A stretch of DNA of 64,000 nt from CAVTRI01 sp963737075 (GCA_963737075.1 CAVTRI010000004.1:68284-132283); one strand, 5' to 3'; shown: positions 45,805 through 55,025, numbered from the stretch's first letter. Notes: generated from the letters alone by a model not told the origin. Numbers and translations are program-made.

Positions 45805-46225
45805 GCATGACTCGAGTCTCGGCGGCTTCATCAAGCGATTGCCCTCTCGTGCGGTTCGGCTCCGGTCGGCCTGTTGCAGGCTGAGACTGAGACATATCAA
45901 TGCCCTTCACACCTGGACGCCGCCGCCGTTCTCCCGCGCTCCTAAGGGTCGCAGCGGGACCGCCGGTTCTGGGCAAATAATGGGCGATGGGCACTCTTTG
46001 CCTGACTCGATTGGCGACCGGCAACCGGTGCCATAACGTAGCCCGGGGCTCGTCGATTGCCGACAAGGCACGTGCCGGGCTAGACGGTCAGCCGTAGCGA
46101 GCACGGCGGTAGTCGCTGTCCCTGGTGGCGAGGTAGTCGTCCATGCGCGGTCGCTAGCCCGGCTTTTCGGGAGCCGACTCCGAGGCGAGCAGGCTGACGG
46201 CCGGCTGGCGGCTACCGTCGACTCT
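45805..46225. other. No gene recognised
   Basis: About 420 bp between the IS630 element and the Uma2 gene. A short minus-strand frame (MDDYLATRDSDYRRARYG) is open near 46090-46145 but has no recognisable relatives. Confidence 0.3.
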
Positions 46226-46840
46226 GTGACCGTGGATGCATCCTCCCTGCTCGCGTCCTCGCCGCTACGGCCGGCTGAGGGCATCATGCGCCTGGAGCGG
46301 GAGGGTCGCCCGTACAACCTGGACGAGGTAGATGCCGCTGGCGACGAAGGTTCGCAGTGGTGGGAAGCCGATGGAGGTGTGCTCATCGTGAACGCCCCAC
46401 CGACTGTCGCACACCAGCGGTGGGTCATGGGGCTGGCCTTTACCTGGCGGGCGGCGATCGACCGGGCTCGCTGGCAGGTCCTGACCGGCCTCCAGCGAGT
46501 TGTGCTTGATGAGACCACTTGGGCGGAGCCGGATGTGGCCATCTGGCCCGCCGGCGAAATCGACGTGGCCGCGGGCCGGTCAACTCCGGAGCTAGTAGCC
46601 GAGGTTCTCTCCCCCTCTTCGGCCCGTCGGGATCGGCGGGACAAGCCCGGCCTGTATGGTCGCGCAGGTGTGAACTGGCTTGTCCTTGCCGATCCCGCTG
46701 TTGACGCCCCCGCGATCGAGATTTATCAACTTGGCCGCGATGGCCAGAGCCGCCGGACAGCGTCCGCCGTGCGGGACGAGCCGCTCTGGTGTCCCGTGAC
46801 CGGCGCCGATTTGACCCCCGCGGTCGTCGCCCAGGGCTGA
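46226..46840 (+). CDS. Uma2-family restriction-endonuclease-fold protein
   Basis: A 204-residue member of the DUF820/Uma2 family, which has a PD-(D/E)XK nuclease fold. The core is visible: TWAEPDVAIWPAGEI (catalytic Asp strand), TPELVAEVLSPSSARRD (Glu strand, E-V-L-S-P-S) and KPGLYGRAGVNWLVLADP (Lys and the terminal strand). Members are abundant, highly paralogous and of unknown function; a link to mobile DNA or defence is suspected but unproven. It starts with GTG at 46226 and lies between IS630 and a region of decayed genes, with no obvious operon partner. Confidence 0.85.
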   Translation: MTVDASSLLASSPLRPAEGIMRLEREGRPYNLDEVDAAGDEGSQWWEADGGVLIVNAPPTVAHQRWVMGLAFTWRAAIDRARWQVLTGLQRVVLDETTWAEPDVAIWPAGEIDVAAGRSTPELVAEVLSPSSARRDRRDKPGLYGRAGVNWLVLADPAVDAPAIEIYQLGRDGQSRRTASAVRDEPLWCPVTGADLTPAVVAQG

Positions 46841-47262
46841 TCAGCGCCTGATTGGTGCCCCGCCAGATCTCTAACCTGATGTCGGCTGATGCCGCTCACC
46901 CGCGCACCGCTGCCCGCCAGGTATGGCGTCCATAGCACGCGGCCGCCGCCGGGCGACTTCTTGCTTGGCAAAGTACGCAAGGTACCAACGCTCAGGCACC
47001 TGAGTGGCCCCACTATCCCGGCGATCGGGGTCACCAGGCTGCCGGAAATAGGGGTCGTCAGGCGCTCACGCTCTGGGGCGTATGGCCCGCCGCCCCGAGC
47101 CGCCTGACAAGCGCATCGCCGTCCTTAGGGCCTCGTCAGGACTCTGGCGCCTCGAAATTTTGCGCGCCTGGTCAGGAGGGTTGGGTTCCGCATGAGGAGG
47201 CCGGATGTAGAGGGACTCCTGCTACGTCTGGCGTAGCTACGCAGAACGTAGAGCTTGGGACC
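46841..47262. other. No gene recognised
   Basis: About 420 bp after the Uma2 gene. Only short frames without recognisable products; no terminator was pinned down. Confidence 0.35.
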
Positions 47263-47639
47263 ATGGGACGAACTGCTGGATCACGAGGACTGCAGCGCTC
47301 GAACGATCCCCCGCTGCTCATTTTGACCAGCCTGGCGGAAGGGCCCAAACACGGGCATGCGCTCACGAAGGGCCCAAACACGGGCATGCGCTCGCGAAGG
47401 ACATCGAGGCATTCGCCGGTGTCGTTCTGGGCCCCGGCGCCCTCTACGGTGCGATCACTCGCCTGGAAGAGCGGGAACTGATCGAGCCGTTGCCCAGCGT
47501 CGACCGTCGCCGCCCGTATCGAATCACCCCGGCGAGTGCTTCTGCGCTGGCTGACGCCGTGGCTCACATGCGTCGGATAGCCGAGGTGGGGGCTGTCTGT
47601 TTAGGGCAGGTCTCCGCTCTTCGCCCAGGGATGCTGTGA
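47263..47639 (+). pseudogene. PadR-family regulator, broken by a 29-bp duplication
   Basis: The start reads NDPPLLILTSLAEGPKHGHA, the beginning of a PadR winged helix. A 29-bp segment (47338-47366) is then repeated almost exactly (47367-47395), shifting the frame. In the shifted frame the rest follows as KDIEAFAGVVLGPGALYGAI, TRLEERELIEPLPSVDRRRP and YRITPASASALADAVAHMRR, ending TGA at 47637-47639. Removing one repeat unit restores one continuous regulator of about 115 residues. The next gene's ATG overlaps the stop (TGATG), so regulator and membrane protein were an operon. Confidence 0.85.
47338..47395. repeat. 29-bp tandem duplication
   Basis: Two adjacent 29-base units beginning GAAGGGCCCAAACACGGGC differ by one base near the end (CTCAC versus CTCGC). 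Because 29 is not a multiple of three, the duplication destroys the PadR reading frame. Confidence 0.92.
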
Positions 47640-48568
47640 TGGCCACCACAGACCTGGCACGGCTACTGCGCTGGTATCCGCCGGCATGGCGGGACCCTAT
47701 GGCCCGGAGTTCGTCCTCTACATGCAGGACAGCTTCGGAACCAAAGAACCACCGCTGAAAGCCCGCTCGTCGATAGTGGTTGGCGGGATGCGCGAACGCG
47801 CCAGGTGCTCGGGCCTTACCGGGGACAGCGTCCCCCCGACTGATCGAATCCGGGCCGGTGTCCTGATGGTGGTCGTCTCCTGAACGGCGATGGTCATCGC
47901 CGGAGCCAGTTTCGCCGAGATAACTGAGCACTTCGACTCAGCACCGGGAAACGGCGCGGGAGCCCATCACCGTCCCGACGTCGCCTATAGTTCATTCAGA
48001 CGGTCGCAGGGAAGTGGCCGGGCTCGTCGTGATCGTCGGAGCCGGGCTAGCACTGCCGGCGGTCCTTCGATACCTGCGCACGGGCGGATGGTCGTCGATG
48101 CGCGCTCAGGTTCTCCGCGCGGCAGGCTTACGCTCCGCCGTAGGGGTAACCGCTCCGCTATTCGTATGGGCCCATCACCTGACCTCGCATCAACGCAATA
48201 GCGGCTCAACCACCTGCACGGCCTCGTTCCTCGTATGGGCAGCGCTGATCGTGATCACTTTGGTCCTGTGGACCGTGCTCGGCGTCGCCGCGGCCCGTAG
48301 GGTCACCTTCTCCCGATCTGTGCTCGCGGTCGAAGCAGCTGGCACGGCAGTAGCGGTAGCCCTCGCCATCATCGGCATTCTCGCCGTCACCTGCTTGTGG
48401 TGGGCCGTCATAGCCGAGCGGGCTCCGACCTTTCTCAGCGGCGACCCCGGCTCACCACTCAACGCTCGGCTTGTCGCCACCGTCGCTCTAATGGCACTGG
48501 CCGCAGCGGCCGCGACAGCGGGAGCCCTCGGCATCGCCCAGTCCCTGCCTGAATGGCGCCACAACTGA
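47639..48568 (+). pseudogene. PadR-associated integral membrane protein, broken
   Basis: Begins MATTDLARLLRWYPPAWRD, the usual start of the membrane proteins encoded next to actinobacterial PadR or sigma-factor genes. A small indel moves it to the frame YGPEFVLYMQDSFGTKEPPL and GGMRERARCSGLTGDS; an in-frame TGA at 47881-47883 follows (Trp is likely: VVVS*TAMVIAGASFAE); a second frameshift near 47990-48010 leads to VAGLVVIVGAGLALPAVLRY and several hydrophobic helices (VWAALIVITLVLWTVLGVAA and others) to the stop at 48568. Three lesions make it a clear pseudogene of about 305 residues. Confidence 0.75.
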
Positions 48569-48895
48569 ACGATCCCCGCTCCCACCCGAGAGTTCGCAGA
48601 TTCGACCGCATCGAGTGACGCCTCGCCCGCGCGTGTCTGGCCTTCTCGGTTCGAGCCGCGCATAACTCCGCCAGCCGAGACGTTCCCGGTTCGGGCCTAC
48701 TCGATCGGCTCGCCCCGGACTCGCTCCGACACAAGGTCGGCGCCACACATAATGAGGATCCCCCAGTCCCGGCGTAACGGGGCAGGTTGGGGTTCACGTT
48801 AGCCAGCGCCGCCAGGCCGGCCTGCGGTGCGCAAGCCCGGCCACAACCTCGGCCCGGTGTGGGTCAGATTGACTGGCATGCTCGGACAGTGGTCA
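48569..48895. other. No gene recognised
   Basis: A 327-bp stretch with no recognisable coding sequence on either strand. Confidence 0.35.
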
Positions 48896-49168
48896 TCACC
48901 GAGGTGCGGTTCCGAGCCAGGTGTGCACGGGTCGATCCCAGCGCTGACCCGGCCTCTCTAGCAGGGCTTTTCTGCGTGTAGTTTTTCGACTGAATGTCCA
49001 CATCACCGCGCCGACGACCAGCGCGACGACAGCGGCGATGAGCGCCCAGCCGTCGATGCCATCAGCGAGCTGCGATATCGCTGACGAGCCCGGGAGCTGG
49101 GTGGGGTCAGGGTTGAGGGTGACGGGGGACGTCGGGTCGCTGACGAGCCACCAAGCGCTGAGCAGCAC
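48896..49168 (-). CDS. Small membrane protein, possible conjugative-element (DUF6112-like) remnant
   Basis: A 90-residue frame starting at GTG 49168 behind a perfect AGGAGGTGACCC site, one of the best in the window, so it is probably translated. It has a segment PGSSAISQLADGIDGWALIA and one helix AAVVALVVGAVMWTF, then a basic tail SRKTTRRKALLERPGQRW. This recalls small VirB2/TrbC-like proteins of actinobacterial conjugative elements (PGSSxLxxLxxGL-GWAL), but those have two helices; the second has been replaced by the basic tail, suggesting truncation. No other conjugation gene is nearby. Confidence 0.45.
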   Translation of the reverse strand: MLLSAWWLVSDPTSPVTLNPDPTQLPGSSAISQLADGIDGWALIAAVVALVVGAVMWTFSRKTTRRKALLERPGQRWDRPVHTWLGTAPR

Positions 49169-49315
49169 GGGTCACCTCCTGTTGGCGGGGCACCTCCCCG
49201 ACCCAGGAGAGACTATCTCATAGTTTTTCGTGTGTCGATAGTATTTTTCAAGCACGGGATCGGCCGGATGGGGCCTTCCCTGGGGTTCGCCAGTTGCCAT
49301 CCCGACCGCGACGCG

Positions 49316-49352
49316 GTAGTATATCGAGTATGCAATCGAGCATAACACCAGT
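49316..49352. promoter_or_regulatory. Candidate operator upstream of the intact PadR gene
   Basis: The AT-richer stretch TAGTATATCGAG followed by TATGCAATCGAGCATAAC has two ATCGAG units 12 bases apart, embedded in an otherwise GC-rich region 30-60 bp before the regulator's GTG. PadR proteins commonly autoregulate through such AT-rich repeats. No -35/-10 pair was assigned. Confidence 0.35.
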
Positions 49353-49379
49353 GCTGTTGGTCGCTCCGGCGAGGCCAGC

Positions 49380-50003
49380 GTGAGTGTCCGGCACGCGCTC
49401 TTGGCGCTATTGAGCGAGGGACCGAAATACGGCCTGCAATTGCGGCAGGAGTTCGAGGCCCGCACCGGGGAGGTGTGGCCGCTCAACGTCGGGCAGGTGT
49501 ACACGACGCTCCAGCGGTTGGAGCGGGACGGGCTGGTCGAGTCGGACGGGTCGGATGACGAGGGCCCGCAGAAGGCGTTCCGGATCACGCTGGCGGGCCG
49601 GAACGAGCTAGCGATCTGGTTGCGCACTCCGCCGGATTTTTCGTCGCCGCCGCGGGACGAGCTGGTGATGAAGATATTGATTGCCTTGGGCGCGCCGGGG
49701 GTGGATGTGCACGAGGTGATCCAGGCCCACCGTCGTTACCTGATCGAGCTGATGCAGGAGTGGACCCGGCTGAAGGAGTATGAGGCCGACCGGGACCTCA
49801 GCTTCGCCTTGGTGGTGGACGCCGAGCTGTTCCGGCTCGATTCGTTGGTTCGCTGGCTCGACGCAGCCGACGGACGCATCAAGCGGGCGGCGGCCGACCG
49901 CCAGGCGGTCGGTGTCCCAGCGCGTGCCGCCGCCGGGCACAGTTCTGTCGAGCCCCCCAATCGACTGCCGAGGTGGCCAAGAAAGGTGGGTGCCAGGCGA
50001 TGA
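49380..50003 (+). CDS. PadR-family transcriptional regulator
   Basis: A 207-residue regulator with the PadR winged helix at the N-terminus (ALLALLSEGPKYGLQLRQEF, wing and recognition region NVGQVYTTLQRLERDGLVES) and the C-terminal Vir-type dimerisation helices (about 95-175). It starts at GTG 49380 and overlaps the downstream ABC ATPase gene by four bases (ATGA at 50000). Known PadR proteins repress adjacent multidrug or antimicrobial-peptide-type ABC transporters and release on ligand binding, so it likely controls the ATPase-permease pair. The C-terminal 35 residues are low-complexity. Confidence 0.9.
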   Translation: MSVRHALLALLSEGPKYGLQLRQEFEARTGEVWPLNVGQVYTTLQRLERDGLVESDGSDDEGPQKAFRITLAGRNELAIWLRTPPDFSSPPRDELVMKILIALGAPGVDVHEVIQAHRRYLIELMQEWTRLKEYEADRDLSFALVVDAELFRLDSLVRWLDAADGRIKRAAADRQAVGVPARAAAGHSSVEPPNRLPRWPRKVGARR

Positions 50004-50212
50004 CCACGCTGGAGCTAAACCAGGTATCGAAGGTCTATGGCGAGGGACCGACCGAGGTGCACGCCTTGCGCGACGTGTTCCTCGAGGTCGAATCGGCCGA
50101 GCTGGTGGCGGTCATGGGCCCGAGCGGTTCGGGCAAGAGCACGCTGCTCACCATCGCCGGCAGCCTGGAAGAACCAACTAGCGGCGAAGTGCTCGTCCAG
50201 GGATCTTCTCTA

Positions 50213-50562
50213 TGAAGAGGGGCCGGTTGTCAAGGGGCAGGCCTGTCTGCGCCAGCCCTGTCTTGTGTGGGAGCCGGGGTCAAGGCCGCAGGCCGAGCGG
50301 AGTGAGCGCAGCGAGCGGAGGCCTTGACGCCGGCGGGGCGAAGGTTGTCGCCAGCAATCATGGACTTCGTGCCGCAGCCCGGCTGCGGCACCTGGTTGCC
50401 TTTTGCCTCCCGGTCATGGGTGGAGCGGTGCTCATCTCTCTATCGCCAGCTCGTGGGCATGGACTATGCCGATGGGAGGCTCGCTCCGGTAGCGCATCTC
50501 CTTCGAGGGCTGTCAAGCAGCCACGACCCCTGGTGGCGCCTGCCGAAGCGATGACTCGATCA
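50213..50562 (-). ncRNA. Putative bridge RNA region of the IS1111-like element
   Basis: This 350-bp non-coding end downstream of the transposase corresponds to the position reported for bridge RNAs in IS1111-group elements. It contains a 9-bp inverted repeat GTCAAGGCC / GGCCTTGAC (50279-50287 and 50320-50328) enclosing GAGCGGAGTGAGCGC, and a segment where TCTCTAT (50437-50443) and GGCAT (50456-50460) repeat bases of the two sides of the insertion site (TCTCTAT at 50207-50213, GGCAT at 51682-51686). Function is inferred. Confidence 0.4.
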
Positions 50563-51609
50563 TCATGCGGCCTTCGATGCGGGAAAGCCGGCGGGGGCGA
50601 AGACCTCGCCGTTGGCGAGCATGTGCCAGATGGCTTCGGCCAGTCTGCGGGCGAGGTCGACCCGGGCGACCTTCTTGCCCCGCTGCCGACCGAGACGTTT
50701 GGCGGTGCGCTGGTAGCGCTCGGCGTACACCGGATGTTGGGAGGCTTTGGTGGTCGCCTCGATTAGCGCCCAGCGCAGGTACTTGGGCCCGTTCTTGGCC
50801 AGGCTGCCCCTGTGGTCGGACTGGCCGGACTGATAGACGCGCGGGCACAGTCCGGTGTAGCCGCACAGCTTGACAGGAGTGGGGAAACGGGCGATGTCGC
50901 CGATCTCGGCGGCGATGGTGTAGGCCAGCACCCACGAGATTCCGGGCACCGTAAGCAGCAGCCGCACGTACGGGTGATCGACGCCCTCGGCCTTGAGCTC
51001 GTCCTCGAGGGTGGCGATCTCGAAACTGAGGGTGTCGATCAGCCGGATCGCCGCTTCAACATCCCCGCGCCACGGCTCAGGGAAGGCCAGGCGGTCCAAC
51101 AGGTCACGGCCCTCGACACCGAATAAATCAGCGACTGGGCAGGGGTGACCGAACGCCACCAACGCGGCATGCACCCGGTTCTTCAATGCCGTGCGGTGTC
51201 GAACCAGATGCAGCCTCCAGCGGGCCAACTCCCGGGCACCACGGGTGGCCGGGTCCGGCAACCAAATGGAAGGGACCAGATCCCGGCGGGACAGTTCGGC
51301 CAGCACCCAGGCGTCGATACGGTCCGTCTTACAAGCCAGAGGGGCCAACCCCTTCACCTTGGCGGCGTCCGCGATCTCCACCCGCCAGCCCGCCAACTCC
51401 AGGGTGTCATGCACGAAGCGGGCGCCGTTCATCGACTCGATCACCGCCATCACATGCCGCCCTCCCGGCTGGCGGGCCACCTTGCGCACCAACCCCCGCA
51501 GTCCTAACAGATCCGGGGGCACGCTCATCGCGGCCACCGTCGAGCCACCCTCGGCCAACAAGTGCACCTCCAGCGACTTGCGTGACAAATCCAACCCAGC
51601 GTGCAACAT
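50563..51609 (-). CDS. IS110-family transposase (IS1111 group-like)
   Basis: A 348-residue DEDD recombinase. The N-terminal RuvC-like domain has Asp in HAGLDLSRKSLEVHLL, Glu in VMAVIESMNGARF and the acidic pair in LACKTDRIDAWVLAELS; the C-terminal Tnp domain has the helix-hairpin LTVPGISWVLAYTIAAEIGD and the Ser-containing GYTGLCPRVYQSGQSDHRGS. IS110 enzymes form a composite active site and, in studied members, are guided by an element-encoded bridge RNA. The gene is intact and the insertion looks recent. Confidence 0.92.
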   Translation of the reverse strand: MLHAGLDLSRKSLEVHLLAEGGSTVAAMSVPPDLLGLRGLVRKVARQPGGRHVMAVIESMNGARFVHDTLELAGWRVEIADAAKVKGLAPLACKTDRIDAWVLAELSRRDLVPSIWLPDPATRGARELARWRLHLVRHRTALKNRVHAALVAFGHPCPVADLFGVEGRDLLDRLAFPEPWRGDVEAAIRLIDTLSFEIATLEDELKAEGVDHPYVRLLLTVPGISWVLAYTIAAEIGDIARFPTPVKLCGYTGLCPRVYQSGQSDHRGSLAKNGPKYLRWALIEATTKASQHPVYAERYQRTAKRLGRQRGKKVARVDLARRLAEAIWHMLANGEVFAPAGFPASKAA

Positions 51610-52198
51610 TGGTCATGGCCTCCCTTGGTGATGGGGTAATTCGGTGACAACACGCTGTCACCGGGGGAGGCCCCTCTTCATGGCATTCCTTGGCCAACAT
51701 GTCGCGCCACCAACGGGCCCGCCTGCGGCGCCGCTCCATCGGCTACGTCTTCCAGGACTTCAACCTCCTGGCGGGCCTGACCGCGGTGGAAAACGTCTCC
51801 CTGCCATTGGAGCTAGACGGCATCTCAGCCAAACCAGCCCGCGCCGCCGGCATGGCCGCCCTCGAGGAGCTGGGCTTGAGCGACCGGGCGGCCCGCTTCC
51901 CCGACGAGCTATCCGGCGGCGAACGCCAGCGGGTGGCCATCGCCCGAGCCGCGGTGGGTGAGCGGAGCCTGCTGTTGGCTGACGAGCCATCAGGGGCGCT
52001 GGACTCAGCCAACGGGGAAGCCGTGATGCGCCTCATCCGCTCCGCCTGCCAGCGGGGCGTGGCCGGAATAGTGGTGACGCACGACGCCCAGCTGGCGTCG
52101 TGGGCCGACCGGGTGGTGTTCTTGCGCGACGGTCGAGTCGTCGACCAGACCGCACCGCCGGCCGGCCCCGAGTCGCTCCTGACCCCGATCCCCAACCG

Positions 52199-54721
52199 AT
52201 GACCGTCGCCATCGGCGGCCGGCCCGTGACCAGGGCAGCCGGCGGCACCGGCCGCGCCAACACCGACGGGGGAGCCCCCGCCCGCCGCGCGGTCGTCCGC
52301 TGGGCGTGGCGGCTGTTCAAACGGGAATGGCGCCGACAAGCCCTCATCCTCATCCTGCTCATGGTGGCCATCGCAGCCACCGACATCGGTTTGGGTGTGG
52401 CTTCCAACGCCACCAACTTGAAAGCCGACCCGTCCTTCGGCACCGCCAACACCATCATCAACTTAGACGGGTCCGAACCCACCCTGGCCGCCGACATCTC
52501 GGCCATCCAGAGCCGCTTCCGCCCGGTCGACGTCGTCGCCCACCAGAGCCGGCCGATCCCAGGGTCGGTGTCCAGCGTGGACATCAGGTCCGAGAACCCG
52601 TACGGCCGCTTCGACCATGTGACCGTGCGCCTCGACCGCGGCCGCTATCCGGCCGGCGCCGGCGAGGTGGCGGTGACCAGCGACGTGGCCCAGACCCTTG
52701 ATCTGCATGTGGGCAGCCAGTGGAGCGCAGGGGGCCGCTCCTTCAGGGTGGTTGGGATCGTCGAGAACCCACTCAACCTCGACGACCAGTTCGCCCTGGT
52801 GGCTCCGGGGGAGGCCAACCCGCCGGCGAGCGTCGACCTTCTCCTCAACGCCACCCAGGGCAGCGTGCAGGGCTTCAACCTGCCAGGCGGCAGCGGGCCC
52901 AATATCGAGCAGCGCGGCGCCGGCGGCAAGGTCCAGGGCGAGACCGTCATCCTGGTTTTGGGCACCGTGGGGCTGATGTTCGTGGGGCTGATGGCGGTGG
53001 CCGGATTCACCGTCATGGCCCACCGGCGCATGCGGGCCCTGGGCATGCTGGGCGCCATCGGAGCCAGCGACCGCCACATCCGGCTGGTCATGCTGGCCAA
53101 CGGCGCCGCCGTCGGCGCCACCGCCGCCACCTTGGGCACCAGTGCCGGGCTGGTCGGCTGGTTGGCGTTTGTGCCCACACTGCAGTCTCTCGCCGGGCAT
53201 CGAGTCGACCGCTTCGCCCTGCCCTGGTGGGCGATCGCCGCGGCCATGGTGCTCACCGTCGCCACGGCTGTCCTATCCGCCTGGTGGCCCGCGCGAGCCA
53301 TCGCGCGCCTACCGGTCGTGGCCGCTCTATCGGGGCGCCCGCCCCGGCCCCAGCCGGCCCACCGTTTCGCCGCCCTGGGCGGGGCGCTGTTGGCCGGCGG
53401 TCTGGTCTTGCTCTCCTTCGCCGATCAACGCCGGGTGGCGTTCATCATCGGTGGCACGGTCGCCACCGTGGTCGGTCTCCTGTTCCTGGCCCCGTTGGCC
53501 ATCCGGGCTCTGGCCACCCTCGCGTCTCGGACGACCATGGCGGTCCGCCTGGCCCTCCGAGACCTCGCCCGCTACCAGGCCCGGTCGGGAGCCGCCCTGG
53601 GTGCGGTCACCCTCGCTGTCGGCATCGCGGCCACCATCGCGTTGAGCGCGGCGGCGGCCCAGACCCCCACCAGCGCCGGCAACCTGGCCGCCAACCAACT
53701 CCTCTTACATACGACTCGGGTGGGTAACGACGGCGGCACCGGCCCAACACCTCCGCTCACCAGCGACCAGCTGCAGAGCGCCACTGCCCAGGTCGACAAA
53801 TTGGCCGCCGGCATCCACGCCAACTCGGTGCTGACCCTCTATGAGGCCTACGACCCGCAATCCCCCATGGTGCCGGCCCAGCCCGGGTCGCCGGCCGGCT
53901 ACCAAACGGCCTCGCTCGCCCAAATCACCGCTAACGGTCCGGGCGAGGAGATCAATGCCGTCAGAACCCTCTACGTCGCCACCCCAGCAGTGCTGGCCCA
54001 CTACGGCATCCCGGCGGGCAAGGTGGACCGGGACGCTGACGTCGTCGCCTACGACCGCCACCTGAACGGCCTGCAGATATTCACGCCGCGGAACTCGCCA
54101 CGCACGGCAAGAGCAGCCCACCGCCCGAGCATCCAGGTCCTCAGCCAACTACCCCGTTACTCGTCCGACCCGGGCGCCCTCATCACCGCCCACGCCATGC
54201 AGGAACTCAGCCTTCAGTCGATCCCGGCCAGCTGGCTCATCCAGACCGCGCACCCCCTCACCGCGGCCCAGATCAGCACGGCCCGCACCGCCGCGGCCGC
54301 CACCGGCCTCTATATCGAGACCCGCCATGCCCAGAAAACCCTGGCTCCGCTGCGCAACTGGTCGACGGCGGCGGGCATCCTGCTGGCTCTCGGCGTGCTA
54401 TCGATGACAGTCGGTCTGATACGAAGCGAGACCGCCAATGACCTGCGCACCCTCACCGCCACCGGCGCCGGCGCCCGCACCCGCCGCGGCCTTACCGGCG
54501 CCACCGCCGGCGCCCTCGCTCTGCTCGGCGCCGTTCTCGGCACCGCTGGCGCCTACGCCGCACTGCTGGTATGGCACCGCAGCGACCTCAGCCCGCTCGG
54601 GCGGGTGCCGGTGGCCAACCTGCTCGTCATCCTTATCGGCCTGCCGAGCCTGGCCCTGGTCGGCGGCTGGCTGCTGGCCGGCCGAGAACCACCGGCAATC
54701 GCCCGCCGGCCCCTCGAGTGA
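52199..54721 (+). CDS. ABC transporter permease, FtsX/MacB-like
   Basis: An 840-residue permease with two FtsX domains. After a basic N-terminus and first helix (LILILLMVAIAATDIGLGVA) comes an extracytoplasmic domain (about 60-250), then the first FtsX core VILVLGTVGLMFVGLMAVAG with the cytoplasmic coupling segment RRMRALGMLGAIGASDRHIR and two further helices, a second extracytoplasmic domain (about 480-690) and a last three-helix core. ATG 52199 overlaps the ATPase stop by 4 bp. With its ATPase split by the IS element it is unlikely to work unless another ATPase substitutes. Substrate is probably a drug, peptide or lipid, as PadR linkage suggests. Confidence 0.88.
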   Translation: MTVAIGGRPVTRAAGGTGRANTDGGAPARRAVVRWAWRLFKREWRRQALILILLMVAIAATDIGLGVASNATNLKADPSFGTANTIINLDGSEPTLAADISAIQSRFRPVDVVAHQSRPIPGSVSSVDIRSENPYGRFDHVTVRLDRGRYPAGAGEVAVTSDVAQTLDLHVGSQWSAGGRSFRVVGIVENPLNLDDQFALVAPGEANPPASVDLLLNATQGSVQGFNLPGGSGPNIEQRGAGGKVQGETVILVLGTVGLMFVGLMAVAGFTVMAHRRMRALGMLGAIGASDRHIRLVMLANGAAVGATAATLGTSAGLVGWLAFVPTLQSLAGHRVDRFALPWWAIAAAMVLTVATAVLSAWWPARAIARLPVVAALSGRPPRPQPAHRFAALGGALLAGGLVLLSFADQRRVAFIIGGTVATVVGLLFLAPLAIRALATLASRTTMAVRLALRDLARYQARSGAALGAVTLAVGIAATIALSAAAAQTPTSAGNLAANQLLLHTTRVGNDGGTGPTPPLTSDQLQSATAQVDKLAAGIHANSVLTLYEAYDPQSPMVPAQPGSPAGYQTASLAQITANGPGEEINAVRTLYVATPAVLAHYGIPAGKVDRDADVVAYDRHLNGLQIFTPRNSPRTARAAHRPSIQVLSQLPRYSSDPGALITAHAMQELSLQSIPASWLIQTAHPLTAAQISTARTAAAATGLYIETRHAQKTLAPLRNWSTAAGILLALGVLSMTVGLIRSETANDLRTLTATGAGARTRRGLTGATAGALALLGAVLGTAGAYAALLVWHRSDLSPLGRVPVANLLVILIGLPSLALVGGWLLAGREPPAIARRPLE

Positions 54722-54824
54722 CCACGCGCTGGTGACTGACCGGTTCCACGGTTCGTGACGGCTGCCCGTTGGCAGAGGGCGTGACCCTTCATTCTTGGGT
54801 GTCACCTCTTCATCTGAGGCCGCG

Positions 54825-54967
54825 TTAGAAGGTGCGAGCAGGGTGCTCCCGGCCTGGCACTGGGGTGAGAACGCCCACTTCCACACCACCGCCGTCTCGG
54901 ATGATCGGGCAGGTCTTGGCGAGTTCGCCGACAGCGTCAAGGTCGTCGGCCATGACCAGGGTGTAGG
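54825..54967 (-). pseudogene. YCII-related (DGPF) protein, C-terminal fragment
   Basis: The minus strand reads TYTLVMADDLDAVGELAKTC, then PIIRDGGGVEVGVLTPVPGR, ending at a TAA (54825-54827). This is the usual C-terminal part of actinobacterial YCII/DGPF-domain proteins (DLDAA-LAK-CP-x-GGSVEVRPV), which are encoded beside ECF sigma factors. The N-terminal half is missing. Confidence 0.5.
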
Positions 54968-55025
54968 TGACGGTTGGGTAGGGAGCTGGCGAGGTGGTAA
55001 GCGGTAGGCGGCACCGGGCTCAGGT

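Larger units (their letters stand above)
50213..51680 (-). mobile_element. IS110-family (IS1111 group-like) element
   Basis: A 1,468-bp element bounded by a perfect inverted repeat TGAAGAGGGGCC / GGCCCCTCTTCA, with no target duplication and precise restoration of the ABC gene on removal. Transposase is on the minus strand, leaving only about 70 bp upstream of it but 350 bp of non-coding DNA downstream; end-proximal inverted repeats plus a long downstream non-coding end match the IS1111 group. Confidence 0.85.
50000..52202 (+). pseudogene. ABC transporter ATP-binding protein, split by an IS1111/IS110 element
   Basis: The LolD/MacB-type ATPase starts at ATG 50000: LELNQVSKVYGEGPTEVHAL and Walker A VMGPSGSGKSTLLTI, running to 50212. 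The insertion occupies 50213-51680. The remainder (51681-52202) has RRRSIGYVFQDFNLLAGLTA (Q-loop), LSGGERQRVAIARA (signature), LLLADEPSGALD (Walker B) and IVVTHDAQLASWAD (H-loop). Joining CTA at 50210-50212 directly to TGG at 51681 restores the frame (GSSLWHSLANMSRHQRARL), so the gene was intact until insertion. It would drive the FtsX-like permease encoded next, with which it overlaps by 4 bp. Confidence 0.92.

Noticed and set aside
46226..46840. Uma2 gene as part of a defence island
   Set aside because: No restriction, toxin-antitoxin, CBASS or similar gene is adjacent; the protein family alone is not evidence of defence.
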